Assembly: GCF_003122325.1 (NCBI RefSeq)
Contig: NZ_QFBC01000002.1
Location: forward strand, 372,001 to 436,000
Reading direction: 5' to 3'
DNA length: 64,000 nt
From: Rhizobium album
GTDB taxonomy: Bacteria > Pseudomonadota > Alphaproteobacteria > Rhizobiales > Rhizobiaceae
Shown: positions 45,174-54,757 of the stretch, piece after piece
How the letters are laid out: each line of letters opens with the position of its first letter
How positions within the stretch are numbered: position 1 is the first letter of the stretch
Notes under the pieces: generated by a model
Told to the model about the DNA's origin: nothing
Databases searched by the model: none
What the model saw: only the letters and a program-made list of their open reading frames with translations
Program-made: the position numbers and the translations under genes

Positions 45174-47021
45174 ATGCGCTCATTGCCGATCCGCCAGGCC
45201 CAGGACGCTGCCGCAGCAGCGCCGGACCGTCTTGCCGTGCTGGGAGAGCTGCCGATGTGGCGGCTTACGGATCTCTATCCCTCCGCCACCTCTCCCGAAT
45301 TCCTGGGCGATCTCGAAAAGGCCGGACGCGATGCGCGCGCCTTCGAGGACAAATGGAAGGGCAGGCTGGCCGAGGCCGCGACGAAAACCGGCGCCGAGGG
45401 CATCGGTGCGGCCATCGCCGAATCCGAAGCGCTCGACGACGTCATGGGTCGCCTCGCCTCCTTCGCCGGCCTCACCTATTTTTCCGACACCACCAACCCG
45501 GCCAACGGCAAGCTTTACGGCGACGTGCAGTCGAAACTGACGGAATTTGCCGCCCACCTGCTGTTTTTCCCGCTGGAACTCAACCGCATCGACGACGCGG
45601 TGATGGATGCCTGCATGGCCAGCGATCCGGCCGCCGGCCACTATCGCTCCTGGATCGTCGACCTGCGCCAGGACAAGCCCTACCAGCTCGACGATAAAAT
45701 CGAGCAGCTTTTCCTCGAAAAGTCGATGACCAGCGCCGCTGCCTTCAATCGCCTTTTCGATGAGACCATGGCCGAACTGCGCTTCGACATCGACGGCGAG
45801 AGGGTGCCGCTGGAAGTGGCGCTGAACATGCTGCAGGAACAGGATCCGATGCTGCGCCAGAAGGCGGCGATCGCGCTTGCGGAAACTTTCAAGGCCAATA
45901 TCCGTACCTTCGCGCTGATCACCAACACGCTCGCCAAGGACAAGGACATTTCCGACCGCTGGCGCGGCTTCGAGGACATCGCCGACAGCCGCCACCTGGC
46001 CAACCGCGTCGAGCGCGAGGTGGTCGACGCGCTGGCTGCCGCCGTCAGGCAAGCCTATCCGCGCCTGTCGCATCGTTACTACAAGATGAAGGCGAAGTGG
46101 CTCGGCATGGAACAGATGAATTTCTGGGACCGCAACGCGCCGCTGCCGGAAGCCGCCGACGCGCTGATCCCGTGGACGGAAGCCAAGGATACCGTGCTCT
46201 CCGCCTATCACGGCTTTGCACCGGAGATGGCCGATATCGCCCGCCGCTTCTTCGACGAGCAGTGGATCGACGCGCCGGTTCGCCCCGGCAAGGCGCCGGG
46301 CGCCTTCGCCCATCCGACCGTGCCTTCCGCCCATCCCTATGTGCTGGTCAACTATCTCGGCAAGCCGCGCGACGTGATGACGCTCGCCCACGAGCTCGGC
46401 CACGGGGTGCACCAGGTGCTGGCCGGCGCCCAGGGCGCGCTGATGTGCCAGACGCCGCTGACGCTGGCCGAAACCGCTTCCGTCTTCGGCGAGATGCTTA
46501 CCTTCCGCGCCCTTCTGGAGAAGACGAAGGACAAGCGCGAGCGCAAGGCGATGCTCGCCCAGAAGGTCGAGGACATGATCAACACGGTCGTGCGCCAGAT
46601 CGCCTTTTACGAATTCGAGCGCAAGGTGCACACCGCCCGCAAGGAGGGCGAGCTGACCGCCGAGCAGATCGGCGAACTCTGGCTGTCGGTCCAGGCCGAA
46701 AGCCTCGGCCCGGCGATCAGGATTTCCGAGGGCTACGAGACCTACTGGGCCTATATCCCCCACTTCATCCATTCGCCCTTCTACGTCTATGCCTATGCCT
46801 TCGGCGACTGCCTGGTGAACTCGCTCTATGCCGTCTACCAGAGCGCCGAAAAGGGTTTCCAGCAGAAGTATTTCGAGATGCTGAAGGCCGGCGGCACCAA
46901 GCATCATTCGGAACTCCTGAAGCCTTTCGGCCTCGACGCCACCGATCCGTCGTTCTGGGCACAGGGACTGTCGATGATTGAGGGGCTGATCGATGAGTTG
47001 GAAGCGCTTGATAGGGAGTAA
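45174..47021 (+). CDS. pepF: Oligoendopeptidase F, M3 family
   Basis: 615-residue cytoplasmic zinc metallopeptidase cleaving short peptides. Active site HELGH at residues 406-410 (LAHELGHGVHQ), C-terminal zinc Glu in TLAETASVFGE. Start at the ATG with AAGGA 8 bases upstream (MRSLPIRQAQDAAAAAP). Followed by a dispersed palindromic repeat. Confidence 0.95.
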   Translation: MRSLPIRQAQDAAAAAPDRLAVLGELPMWRLTDLYPSATSPEFLGDLEKAGRDARAFEDKWKGRLAEAATKTGAEGIGAAIAESEALDDVMGRLASFAGLTYFSDTTNPANGKLYGDVQSKLTEFAAHLLFFPLELNRIDDAVMDACMASDPAAGHYRSWIVDLRQDKPYQLDDKIEQLFLEKSMTSAAAFNRLFDETMAELRFDIDGERVPLEVALNMLQEQDPMLRQKAAIALAETFKANIRTFALITNTLAKDKDISDRWRGFEDIADSRHLANRVEREVVDALAAAVRQAYPRLSHRYYKMKAKWLGMEQMNFWDRNAPLPEAADALIPWTEAKDTVLSAYHGFAPEMADIARRFFDEQWIDAPVRPGKAPGAFAHPTVPSAHPYVLVNYLGKPRDVMTLAHELGHGVHQVLAGAQGALMCQTPLTLAETASVFGEMLTFRALLEKTKDKRERKAMLAQKVEDMINTVVRQIAFYEFERKVHTARKEGELTAEQIGELWLSVQAESLGPAIRISEGYETYWAYIPHFIHSPFYVYAYAFGDCLVNSLYAVYQSAEKGFQQKYFEMLKAGGTKHHSELLKPFGLDATDPSFWAQGLSMIEGLIDELEALDRE

Positions 47022-47023
47022 TC

Positions 47024-47139
47024 CCTTCTCCCCGGCGGGGAGAAGGTGTCCAGAGGACGGATAAGGGGGAACGGTGCGGCAGACTGCGCCCGTCGCATCG
47101 CCTCGCATACGCTCGGCACTTCTCCCCGCCGGGGAGAAA
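47024..47139. repeat. Rhizobial dispersed palindromic repeat pair
   Basis: Two near-identical palindromes, CCTTCTCCCC...GGGGAGAAGG (47024-47046) and CTTCTCCCCGCCGGGGAGAA (47119-47138), flank about 70 bases. Such CTTCTCCCC/GGGGAGAAG units are scattered through rhizobial intergenic regions (my recollection). The first could also end the pepF transcript. Confidence 0.7.
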
Positions 47140-47170
47140 GAGGCCATCATGTCAACGCTGAACAAGAACC

Positions 47171-48331
47171 ATGGCCGACCATCACCCCTTCGCCCTTTTC
47201 CGCGACGATGCGGCCGGCCAGAGCATGCTGTTCGCCGAGCCCGAGGAGATCATTGTCGCCCGGACGGCTGCCGCGTTCTTTCCGGCACTTGCCCGCATGG
47301 AGCAGGCAAAACGCAGCGGCAAATGGCTGGCCGGCTACCTGTCCTACGAAGCCGGCCATCTCTTCGAAGACAAGCTGAAAGATTTCGCCGAGGACGGCCG
47401 TGAAACGCCCCTCCTCTGCTTCGGCGTCTTCGCAGCACCGCAGGAGGACAGCCACCCGCTGGCCCAGCCGCCGCAGCGCACCGACAACGAGCCCTTCCTC
47501 ACCGAGCCACGGGCACAATGGGATTTCGCAACCTACGAGGATCGTTTCGACCGGCTGCACCGCCACCTGCGCCTCGGCGACTGCTACCAGGCCAACCTCA
47601 CCATGCCGATCACCGCCCGCTGGACAGGTGATCCGCTTGCCGCCTTCTGGTCGCTGATCGAACGCCAGCCGGTGAAATATGGCGCCTTCATCGATCTCGG
47701 CGGCCCCAAAATCCTGTCGCGCTCGCCGGAACTGTTCTTCCGCACCGACGAAGAGGGCTGGATCGAAACCCACCCGATGAAAGGCACGGCGCGGCGCGGC
47801 GCAACGGCGGAAGAGGACGAAGCGATCATCCGCGAGATGCTGGGCGACGAGAAGACCCAGGCCGAAAACCGCATGATCGTCGATCTCCTGCGCAACGACA
47901 TCTCTCGCATCACCGAGGTCGGTAGCCTCGACGTGCCGAAACTTTTCGACATCGAGACCTATCCCACCGTCCACCAGATGGTCAGCCACGTGCAGGCGAA
48001 GCTTCAGCCCGGCCTGTCGCTCCGCGACATCTTCGCCGCCCTCTTCCCCTGCGGCTCGATCACCGGCGCGCCGAAAATCCGCGCCATGGAAATCCTGCAC
48101 GATCTGGAGGCGGGGCCGCGCGATGCCTATTGCGGCGCCATCGGTTTCGTCGCGCCGCACGGGCCGATGCGTTTTTCCGTGGCGATCCGCACCGTCACAC
48201 TCTTTCCAAACGGACATGCTGTCTTCAATGTCGGCGGCGGCATCGTCTTCGATTCGCGCGCCGACGCGGAATACGAGGAGTGCCTCCTGAAGGCCCGCTT
48301 TGCGGTAGGGGATCAATGGATTTCACGCTGA
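47171..48331 (+). CDS. pabB: Aminodeoxychorismate synthase component I
   Basis: 386 residues; makes 4-amino-4-deoxychorismate from chorismate for folate synthesis. Chorismate-binding motifs: CYQANLTMPITARW, PELFFRTDEEGWIETHPMKG, TARRG, ENRMIVDLLRNDISR, and FPCGSITGAPKIRAMEIL. It overlaps the next gene (lyase) by 16 bases. No amidotransferase (pabA) is adjacent. Confidence 0.95.
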   Translation: MADHHPFALFRDDAAGQSMLFAEPEEIIVARTAAAFFPALARMEQAKRSGKWLAGYLSYEAGHLFEDKLKDFAEDGRETPLLCFGVFAAPQEDSHPLAQPPQRTDNEPFLTEPRAQWDFATYEDRFDRLHRHLRLGDCYQANLTMPITARWTGDPLAAFWSLIERQPVKYGAFIDLGGPKILSRSPELFFRTDEEGWIETHPMKGTARRGATAEEDEAIIREMLGDEKTQAENRMIVDLLRNDISRITEVGSLDVPKLFDIETYPTVHQMVSHVQAKLQPGLSLRDIFAALFPCGSITGAPKIRAMEILHDLEAGPRDAYCGAIGFVAPHGPMRFSVAIRTVTLFPNGHAVFNVGGGIVFDSRADAEYEECLLKARFAVGDQWISR

Positions 48332-48942
48332 TCGAGACATTTCGTTATGAACCGGGACAGGGCGTGCTGCGCATCGAGCAGCATTTGAAGCGGCTGGCCC
48401 GCTCCGCCGATGCCCTGCGTTTCCGCCAGCCCGCCGGTGTGCGCAAGAAGCTCGACGACCATGTCCGCGATGCCGACACCTCTTTGCGCGTGCGCATGAC
48501 GCTGACGCACAAGGGCGAGCTCGACATTACCTCCACGCCGTTCACACCGCTGGAGAAAGATACGGTCTGGCGGCTGAAGGTGGCGAGGACCCGCATCGAT
48601 TCCGCCGACCCGCTTATCCGCCACAAGACGTCCAGGCGCGATGTCTACGAGGCGGCCCGCGCCGAATATCCCGCCGAAGACGCAGACGAGGTCATCCTGC
48701 TCAACGAAAAGGGCGACGTCTGCGAAGGCACCATCACCAGCCTCTTCGTCGCCGACGGGGGCGGCCCGCTGATGACGCCGACCCTGACCTCCGGCCTGCT
48801 TTCCGGCGTCTTGCGCACCGACATGATCTGCCAGCAGAAGGCCCGCATCCAGCGCCTTCGGCTGCAGGACCTCGCAAACCGCGATATCTTCGTCGGCAAT
48901 TCCCTGCGCGGCCTGATCCGCGCCGAACTCATCGAGGCCTGA
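48316..48942 (+). CDS. pabC: Aminotransferase class IV, probable aminodeoxychorismate lyase
   Basis: 208 residues, PLP fold type IV: RIEQHLKRLARSADAL, the PLP lysine in IRHKTSRRDVY, DEVILLNEKGDVCEGTITSL and LTSGLLSGVLR. Starts inside pabB with AGGGGA 4 bases upstream. With PabB it would release 4-aminobenzoate; the assignment rests on family plus context. Confidence 0.88.
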   Translation: MDFTLIETFRYEPGQGVLRIEQHLKRLARSADALRFRQPAGVRKKLDDHVRDADTSLRVRMTLTHKGELDITSTPFTPLEKDTVWRLKVARTRIDSADPLIRHKTSRRDVYEAARAEYPAEDADEVILLNEKGDVCEGTITSLFVADGGGPLMTPTLTSGLLSGVLRTDMICQQKARIQRLRLQDLANRDIFVGNSLRGLIRAELIEA

Positions 48943-48948
48943 TCCGAC

Positions 48949-49233
48949 ATGCTCATCCTGTCGCTGACATATATAAAGAGTACGCAGGAAGCGGACGTGC
49001 ACATGCAGCCGCACCTGGCCTGGGTGAAGGAAGGATACGACAAGGGCTGGTTCCTCGCCTCCGGCCGCAAGATCCCCCGCACCGGCGGCGTGATCCTCGC
49101 CGTCGGCGACCGCACCGCGATCGAAGCCTTTGTCGCCGAAGATCCGTTCACCATCCACGGCATCTGCACCTACGAGATCACCGAAGTGGCGCTGACCACG
49201 GTTGTCGAGGGGCTGGAGGCGTTGAAGGGGTAG
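48949..49233 (+). CDS. YCII-related protein
   Basis: 94 residues, YciI fold: HLAWVKEGYDKGWFLASGRK and GVILAVGDRTAIEAFVAEDP. The Asp/His pair expected in active YciI enzymes is only partly visible. 6 bp after pabC, probably the last gene of the pabB operon. Confidence 0.88.
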   Translation: MLILSLTYIKSTQEADVHMQPHLAWVKEGYDKGWFLASGRKIPRTGGVILAVGDRTAIEAFVAEDPFTIHGICTYEITEVALTTVVEGLEALKG

Positions 49234-49298
49234 GCAAACCTGCTGGTGAGCAGGTACCAGGGTCCTGCTGTAAAATCTCTGGCATTCAAAATCGGACA

Positions 49299-50201
49299 AT
49301 GGCCTCGCTCGTTCACAAACCCTACGCCACCACCCCAAAAGTTTTCACCATTGGCCTGTCGGCCATCGATCCGGCGCGCTGGATCGAGCCGGACGACGAT
49401 CTCGGCGTGTTTCTGGACGAGAAGGAACGGCTCTGTTGCAGCCATCTGCCGCAGGTCTTCTGCGCCGAGGAGGGGACGGAGGACGCGCAGCAGGAATGCC
49501 TCGACATGCTGGCCGCTCATCTCGCCAGGGATCACGCCGGTCTCTACCGGCTGCAGGACGGCACCCTCAATTTCGCCGGACGCAGCGTCGCGCTGGCGCA
49601 ACCCGGCATGCCGCCGCTGCGCATCGCCGGGTCGCTCGTTCAGGACGACCTCGTCATTCTCCGTCGCCGCGAGACGGGATGGCATGTGGCGGCGGGTTAC
49701 GTCGCCTTTCCCTCCGCCTGGTCGCTGCCGGAAAAATTCGGGCTGCCGATGGAACAGGTGCACGCGCCGGTGCCGGGTTTTAACGCCGGTACGCGCAATG
49801 CCACGCTGATCAACCGCATCTTCGACAACCTGCAGGTCGACCAGCCCGCCATGCGCTTCAACTGGTCGGTCTATCCGGCCGGCGATCTCTTCTGGCCGCC
49901 GGAGGTGAGCAGCGAACACGGCAAGGCGCCGCTCGTGCCGGCCACCAACATCGTCCGCGTCGAGCGCCAGACGCTGCGACGCCTGCCGAAGACAGGCGAC
50001 ATCGTCTTTACCATCCGCATCTACATCGATCCGATCCGCGCCCTGCTGGCGCAGCCCGACGGCAAGGCGCTGGCGATCGCGCTGGCCGACCGGCTGGAGG
50101 ACTTTTCCCCCGAGCAGCTCGACTACAAGGGCATGACGAAAAAGAAGGCGGCACTGGTCGAATATTTGCGCACTGCGGCTGCGGCAAAAAGCGACTGCTA
50201 A
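49299..50201 (+). CDS. Heme-dependent oxidative N-demethylase family protein (DUF3445)
   Basis: 300 residues, DUF3445/HDOD family, whose characterised members are heme proteins that oxidatively N-demethylate amines. Matching stretches: SAIDPARWIEPDDDLGVFLD, DLVILRRRETGWHVAAGYVA, FPSAWSLPEKFGLPMEQVHA and FNWSVYPAGDLFWP, with LRRLPKTGDIVFTIRIYIDP. Substrate here unknown. Confidence 0.88.
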   Translation: MASLVHKPYATTPKVFTIGLSAIDPARWIEPDDDLGVFLDEKERLCCSHLPQVFCAEEGTEDAQQECLDMLAAHLARDHAGLYRLQDGTLNFAGRSVALAQPGMPPLRIAGSLVQDDLVILRRRETGWHVAAGYVAFPSAWSLPEKFGLPMEQVHAPVPGFNAGTRNATLINRIFDNLQVDQPAMRFNWSVYPAGDLFWPPEVSSEHGKAPLVPATNIVRVERQTLRRLPKTGDIVFTIRIYIDPIRALLAQPDGKALAIALADRLEDFSPEQLDYKGMTKKKAALVEYLRTAAAAKSDC

Positions 50202-50346
50202 ACAATTGTCAACCAACCGTCATATGCTCTTTATTGTGACGAGATTTTATGCTCTAGAGCCGTCCAACCATGAATAGCCCCGCTTGGCGGCTGAAAATCC
50301 CCGAAAAATTGCAGAGCGGACCTCGTTCCGTCGTGTCAAGGAGACA

Positions 50347-51798
50347 ATGATGACAGAAAAAGCCTATCCGGTTTATGGCGAAATCAGCGGCCCGATCGTC
50401 ATGATCGGCTTCGGCTCCATCGGTCGCGGCGCGCTGCCGCTGATCGAGCGCCATTTCAAGTTCGACAAGAGCCGGATGGTCGTCATCGATCCGCGCGACG
50501 ACGCCGCCGACATGGAAATCCTCGCCAAGCACGGCGTCAAGCACATCAAGGCGCACGTCACCAAGGACAACTACAAGGAACTCCTGAAGCCGCTGCTGAC
50601 AGCAGGCGAAGGCCAGGGCTTCTGCGTCAACCTTTCGGTCGATACCGGCTCGGTCGACCTGATCAAGCTCTGCCGCAAGCTCGACGTTCTCTACATCGAC
50701 ACGGTCATCGAACCCTGGCTCGGCTTCTATTTCGACAAGAACATGAAGAATGCCGACCGCACCAACTATGCACTGCGCGAAACCCTTCGCCATGAGAAGC
50801 GCAAGAACCCCGGCGGCACCACGGCCGTTTCCACCTGCGGTGCCAACCCTGGCATGGTCTCCTGGTTCGTCAAGCAGGCACTGGTCAACCTCGCCAACGA
50901 TCTCGACATCAAGTTCGACGAACCGGACCAGCATGACCGCGAAGGCTGGGCCAAGCTGATGAAGAAGGTCGGCGTCAAGGGCATCCATATCGCCGAGCGC
51001 GACACCCAGCGCACCAAGAACCCGAAGCCGTTCAACGTCTTCTGGAACACCTGGTCGGTGGAAGGCTTCATCTCCGAAGGCCTGCAGCCGGCAGAACTCG
51101 GCTGGGGCACCCATGAGGAATGGATGCCGAAGAACGCCAAGAAGCACAAGAAGGGCTGCAAGGCGGGCATCTACCTAGAGCAGCCCGGCGCCAACACCCG
51201 CGTGCGCAGCTGGTGCCCGACCCCCGGCCCGCAATACGGCTTCCTCGTTACACATAACGAGTCGATCTCGATCGCCGATTACTTCACGGTCGAGAAGGAC
51301 GGCGAAGTCGTCTTCCGCCCGACCTGCCACTACGCCTACCATCCGGCCAACGACGCCGTGCTGTCGCTGCATGAAATGTTCGGCAACGGCGGCAACGCCC
51401 AGCCGGTCCTGCACGTGCTCGACGAAAACGAGCTGGTCGACGGCGTCGATGAACTCGGCGTGCTGCTCTACGGCCATGACAAGAACGCCTACTGGTACGG
51501 TTCGCGCCTGTCGCTGGAAGAGACCCGCCGGATCGCTCCCTACCAGAACGCCACCGGTCTGCAGGTCACCTCCGCCGTGCTCGCCGGCATGGTCTGGGCG
51601 CTCGAGAATCCGACTGCCGGCATCGTCGAGGCCGACGAAGTGGATTACAAGCGTTGCCTCGAAGTCCAGACGCCGTATCTCGGCCCGGTCGAAGGCCACT
51701 ACACCGACTGGACCCCGCTTGACGGTCGCCCCGGCCTCTTCCCGGAAGACCTCGACACCAAAAACCCCTGGCAGTTCCGCAACATCCTCGTTCGCTAA
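50347..51798 (+). CDS. hss: Homospermidine synthase
   Basis: 483 residues; NAD-dependent enzyme forming sym-homospermidine from putrescine, the signature polyamine of many rhizobia. Rossmann start VMIGFGSIGRGALPL, DTVIEPWLGFYFDK, STCGANPGMVSWFVKQAL, CPTPGPQYGFLVTHNE. ATG 50347 with AAGGAG 4 bases upstream. Monocistronic with terminator. Confidence 0.97.
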   Translation: MMTEKAYPVYGEISGPIVMIGFGSIGRGALPLIERHFKFDKSRMVVIDPRDDAADMEILAKHGVKHIKAHVTKDNYKELLKPLLTAGEGQGFCVNLSVDTGSVDLIKLCRKLDVLYIDTVIEPWLGFYFDKNMKNADRTNYALRETLRHEKRKNPGGTTAVSTCGANPGMVSWFVKQALVNLANDLDIKFDEPDQHDREGWAKLMKKVGVKGIHIAERDTQRTKNPKPFNVFWNTWSVEGFISEGLQPAELGWGTHEEWMPKNAKKHKKGCKAGIYLEQPGANTRVRSWCPTPGPQYGFLVTHNESISIADYFTVEKDGEVVFRPTCHYAYHPANDAVLSLHEMFGNGGNAQPVLHVLDENELVDGVDELGVLLYGHDKNAYWYGSRLSLEETRRIAPYQNATGLQVTSAVLAGMVWALENPTAGIVEADEVDYKRCLEVQTPYLGPVEGHYTDWTPLDGRPGLFPEDLDTKNPWQFRNILVR

Positions 51799-51823
51799 AA
51801 GCGGCCGAAGCTGATAAAAAAAC

Positions 51824-51852
51824 ATGCCCGCGACGCGAGTTGCGGGCATTTT
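51824..51852 (+). terminator. hss terminator
   Basis: 8-bp stem ATGCCCGC/GCGGGCAT (51824-51831 with 51842-51849) and four T. Confidence 0.85.
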
Positions 51853-51963
51853 CGCAACGGTCGCCAAAAGAGTGCGATTGCAAAGCCCGCTATACTCTTG
51901 CTTTGGGCTGGCCTTCACGGCATGGTTTTGCCATAGGGCTGACAAAGAATCGCAGGAGAAAAC

Positions 51964-52332
51964 ATGAAGATCAAGACAAGCATCCTGTTGCTCGCGACCG
52001 CGGCAGCACTTTCGGCCTGTCAGTCCTCCCCCGGACCGCGCCCCCTTCCGACGATCGCCAGCGCGCCCACCGTCGATGGCACCTGGAGCGATCCCAACGG
52101 CCTGATCTCGACCTTCTCCGCCGGCAAGTTCGACACGCGCACCACCGATGGATCGAACGCGATCCTCGCTTCCGGCACCTATGTCACGCAGCCGAACGGC
52201 GTCGTCGAAATCAGCCTGTTCTCGAACCTCAAGAAGACGACGTCGCGCGTCAACTGCCGTCTGGCGGGCACCAGCCAGCTGAATTGCACCGCCGATTCCG
52301 GCACGCAGTTCTCGCTGGCCCGTCGCGGCTGA
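51964..52332 (+). CDS. omp10: Omp10-like outer-membrane lipoprotein
   Basis: 122 residues. Lipoprotein signal with lipobox LSAC (cleavage before the Cys of CQSSPG), then a small beta domain: VDGTWSDPNGLISTFSAGKF, RTTDGSNAILASGTYV, TTSRVNCRLAGTSQLNCTAD. This pattern, with the two late cysteines, matches Brucella Omp10. Strong terminator downstream. Confidence 0.88.
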   Translation: MKIKTSILLLATAAALSACQSSPGPRPLPTIASAPTVDGTWSDPNGLISTFSAGKFDTRTTDGSNAILASGTYVTQPNGVVEISLFSNLKKTTSRVNCRLAGTSQLNCTADSGTQFSLARRG

Positions 52333-52360
52333 CACCCCGGGACATTCTCCTGAAAGGGCT

Positions 52361-52395
52361 AGGGCTTCCGCTTCCGGCGGAAGCCCTTTGTTTTT
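52361..52395 (+). terminator. Terminator after the omp10-like gene
   Basis: Perfect 11-bp stem (52361-52371 with 52377-52387), 5-base loop, followed by TTGTTTTT. Confidence 0.9.
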
Positions 52396-52591
52396 CCGCA
52401 GGCGCCGCCTGCCGCTTCGCAAGCCCCGGCATGCGGCCTCGCCGGCATCCGGCGCGCAAACCATGCCGCGTGTTTTTCTCTTGAAGTCCGGCCCTCTTGG
52501 TGAAAACATCCCACCCGGGAAACGGTCGCGGTCCGGCCGTTCACAAGCCCGGGCGGAGGCCACGCGCTTCCGCAGAACACTGGAGAAACAG

Positions 52592-54625
52592 ATGACCAAG
52601 TCCTTCACTTTCGGCCTTCTGACGGCGTCGATCGTTGCGCTGTCGTCGAGCGCCGCGTTTGCCGACTACGAGCTCAACATCCTCCACATCAACGATTTCC
52701 ACTCGCGTATCGAATCGATCAACAAATATGATTCGACCTGCTCGGCGGAAGAAGAAGGCAAGAACGAATGCTTCGGCGGCGCCGCCCGCCTGAAGGTGGC
52801 GATCGAGACGCGCCGTGCCGCGCTTGCCGGCAAAAACGTCGTTCTCCTCAATGCCGGCGACAATTTCCAGGGTTCGCTTTTCTACACGACCTACAAGGGC
52901 GCCGCCGAGGCGGAAATGCTCAACCTGATGAAGTTCGATGCCATGACCGTCGGCAACCATGAATTCGACGACAGCGAGGACGGGCTGGCGACCTTCCTCG
53001 ACAAGGTCAACTTCCCGGTCATCAGCGCCAACGTGCTCGCCGGCGACAGCTCCAAGCTGAAGGACCGCATCAAGCCCTCCATCGTGCTCGACATCGGCGG
53101 CCAGAAGATCGGCATCGTCGGCGCCGTCGCCAACGACACGGAAGAAATCTCCTCGCCCGGCCCGAACGTGATGATCGCCCAGGATATCGCCACCATCAAC
53201 GAGGCGGTGCAGGCACTCAAGGCCGAAGGCGTCAACAAGATCATCGCGCTGACGCATGTCGGCTATCCGCGCGACGTCGAGGCGATCGCCAAGCTGCCCG
53301 ATGTCGACGTCGTCGTCGGCGGCCATTCGCACAGCCTGCTTTCCAACACCGACGAGAAGGCCGAAGGTCCGTACCCGACGCTGGTCGACAATCCCGGTGG
53401 CTACAAGGTGCCGGTGGTGCAGGCCAAGTCCTACAGCAAATATCTCGGCGACCTCGTCGTCACCTTCGACGACAACGGCGTGGTGAAGGAAGCCAAGGGC
53501 GATCCGATCCTCGTCGATTCGACCTTCAAGCCGGATGAAGCCGTTCTCGCCCGCATCAAGGAACTCGGCGCCCCGATCGAGGAACTGAAGAAGAAGGTCG
53601 TCGGCTCGTCCGCCGCGGCCATCGAGGGCGCACGCGAGATTTGCCGTGTCGAGGAGTGCTCGATGGGCAACCTCGTCGCCGATGCCATGCTCGACCGCGT
53701 CAAGGACCAGGGCGTGACCATCGCCTTCGCCAACAGCGGCGGCCTGCGCGCTTCCATCAATGCCGGCAACGTGACGATGGGCGACGTGCTGACCGTCCTG
53801 CCCTTCCAGAACACGCTGGCAACCTTCCAGCTGAAGGGCTCCGACGTCGTCGCAGCGCTCGAAAACGGCGCCAGCAAGATCGAGGAAGGCGCCGGCCGCT
53901 TCACGCAGGTCGCCGGCCTGAAATACACCTTCGACAAGTCGAAGCCGGCAGGCAGCCGCATCGTTTCGGTCGAGGTGAAGGAAGGCGACGCCTTCGTGGC
54001 GCTCGACCCGAACAAGACCTACACGGTTGCCGCCAACGACTATACCCGCAGGGGCGGCGATGGTTACGACGTCTTCGCCTCGAAGGCGATCAACCCCTAT
54101 GACTACGGCCCGAGCCTGGAAACCACCGTTGCCGACTTCATTGCCGCGCACAGCCCCTATCAGCCCTACACCGATGGCCGCGTGAAGGCCGTCGAAGTGG
54201 CCGCAGCCGATACGGCAACCGCACCGGCGACAACCGGACAATCCACCGCCGAGCAGCCGGCCACCAGCACCGAGGCAAAGCCCGCCGAGACGGCAACGGA
54301 AGCCAAGCCTGCGGAAACCGCGACGGAAGCAAAACCGGCCGATACCGCCACGGCACCGGCAACCACCGAACAGTCGACCACAACCGAGCAGGCCACCACC
54401 ACGACCGAGGCGAAACCCGTCGACACGGCCGTCGATGCCAAGCCGGCCGCCGATGCGTCGATTGCGCCCACCAAGCATGTCATCGTCAAGGGCGACACGC
54501 TGTGGGACATCGCCGTCAAGGTCTATGGCAACGGCGAACTCTGGAAAAAGATCGCTGCCGCCAACGGCAAGCCGAACCCGAAGCGGCTTCTCGTCGGCAA
54601 CGAGCTGGAGATTCCGGCGAAGTAA
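52592..54625 (+). CDS. Secreted 5'-nucleotidase/UshA-like phosphoesterase with C-terminal LysM
   Basis: 677 residues. Signal peptide (MTKSFTFGLLTASIVALSSS to AFA). Metallophosphoesterase domain: HINDFHSR, NAGDNFQGS, VGNHEFDD, HVGYPRD, GGHSHSLL. 5'-nucleotidase C-terminal domain: FANSGGLRASI and NDYTRRGGDGYD. Then a ~95-residue Ala/Thr/Glu/Lys/Pro linker (534-628) with imperfect ETATEAKPA repeats and a final LysM (GDTLWDIAVKVYGNGELWKK). Probably a periplasmic nucleotide scavenger tethered to peptidoglycan. GGAGA 6 bases before the ATG. Confidence 0.93.
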   Translation: MTKSFTFGLLTASIVALSSSAAFADYELNILHINDFHSRIESINKYDSTCSAEEEGKNECFGGAARLKVAIETRRAALAGKNVVLLNAGDNFQGSLFYTTYKGAAEAEMLNLMKFDAMTVGNHEFDDSEDGLATFLDKVNFPVISANVLAGDSSKLKDRIKPSIVLDIGGQKIGIVGAVANDTEEISSPGPNVMIAQDIATINEAVQALKAEGVNKIIALTHVGYPRDVEAIAKLPDVDVVVGGHSHSLLSNTDEKAEGPYPTLVDNPGGYKVPVVQAKSYSKYLGDLVVTFDDNGVVKEAKGDPILVDSTFKPDEAVLARIKELGAPIEELKKKVVGSSAAAIEGAREICRVEECSMGNLVADAMLDRVKDQGVTIAFANSGGLRASINAGNVTMGDVLTVLPFQNTLATFQLKGSDVVAALENGASKIEEGAGRFTQVAGLKYTFDKSKPAGSRIVSVEVKEGDAFVALDPNKTYTVAANDYTRRGGDGYDVFASKAINPYDYGPSLETTVADFIAAHSPYQPYTDGRVKAVEVAAADTATAPATTGQSTAEQPATSTEAKPAETATEAKPAETATEAKPADTATAPATTEQSTTTEQATTTTEAKPVDTAVDAKPAADASIAPTKHVIVKGDTLWDIAVKVYGNGELWKKIAAANGKPNPKRLLVGNELEIPAK

Positions 54626-54649
54626 GGACGATTTGTCTCACCGATCCTG

Positions 54650-54678
54650 CCGGTCCGGGCTTCCCCGGGCCGGTTTTT
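54650..54678 (+). terminator. Terminator after the nucleotidase gene
   Basis: 10-bp GC-rich stem with one G-T pair (54650-54659 with 54664-54673), CTTC loop, five T. Confidence 0.9.
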
Positions 54679-54757
54679 ATTTCTAGGGAGATACAATGAT
54701 TGCGCACAGCGCCTAGATAAGGCGATGTCCTCCTTGGCTTTCAAAACAGAGAGAAGC

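Noticed and set aside
52541-54478. 645-codon minus-strand frame opposite the nucleotidase
   Set aside because: Shadow frame; the plus strand has a signal peptide and complete metallophosphoesterase motifs.
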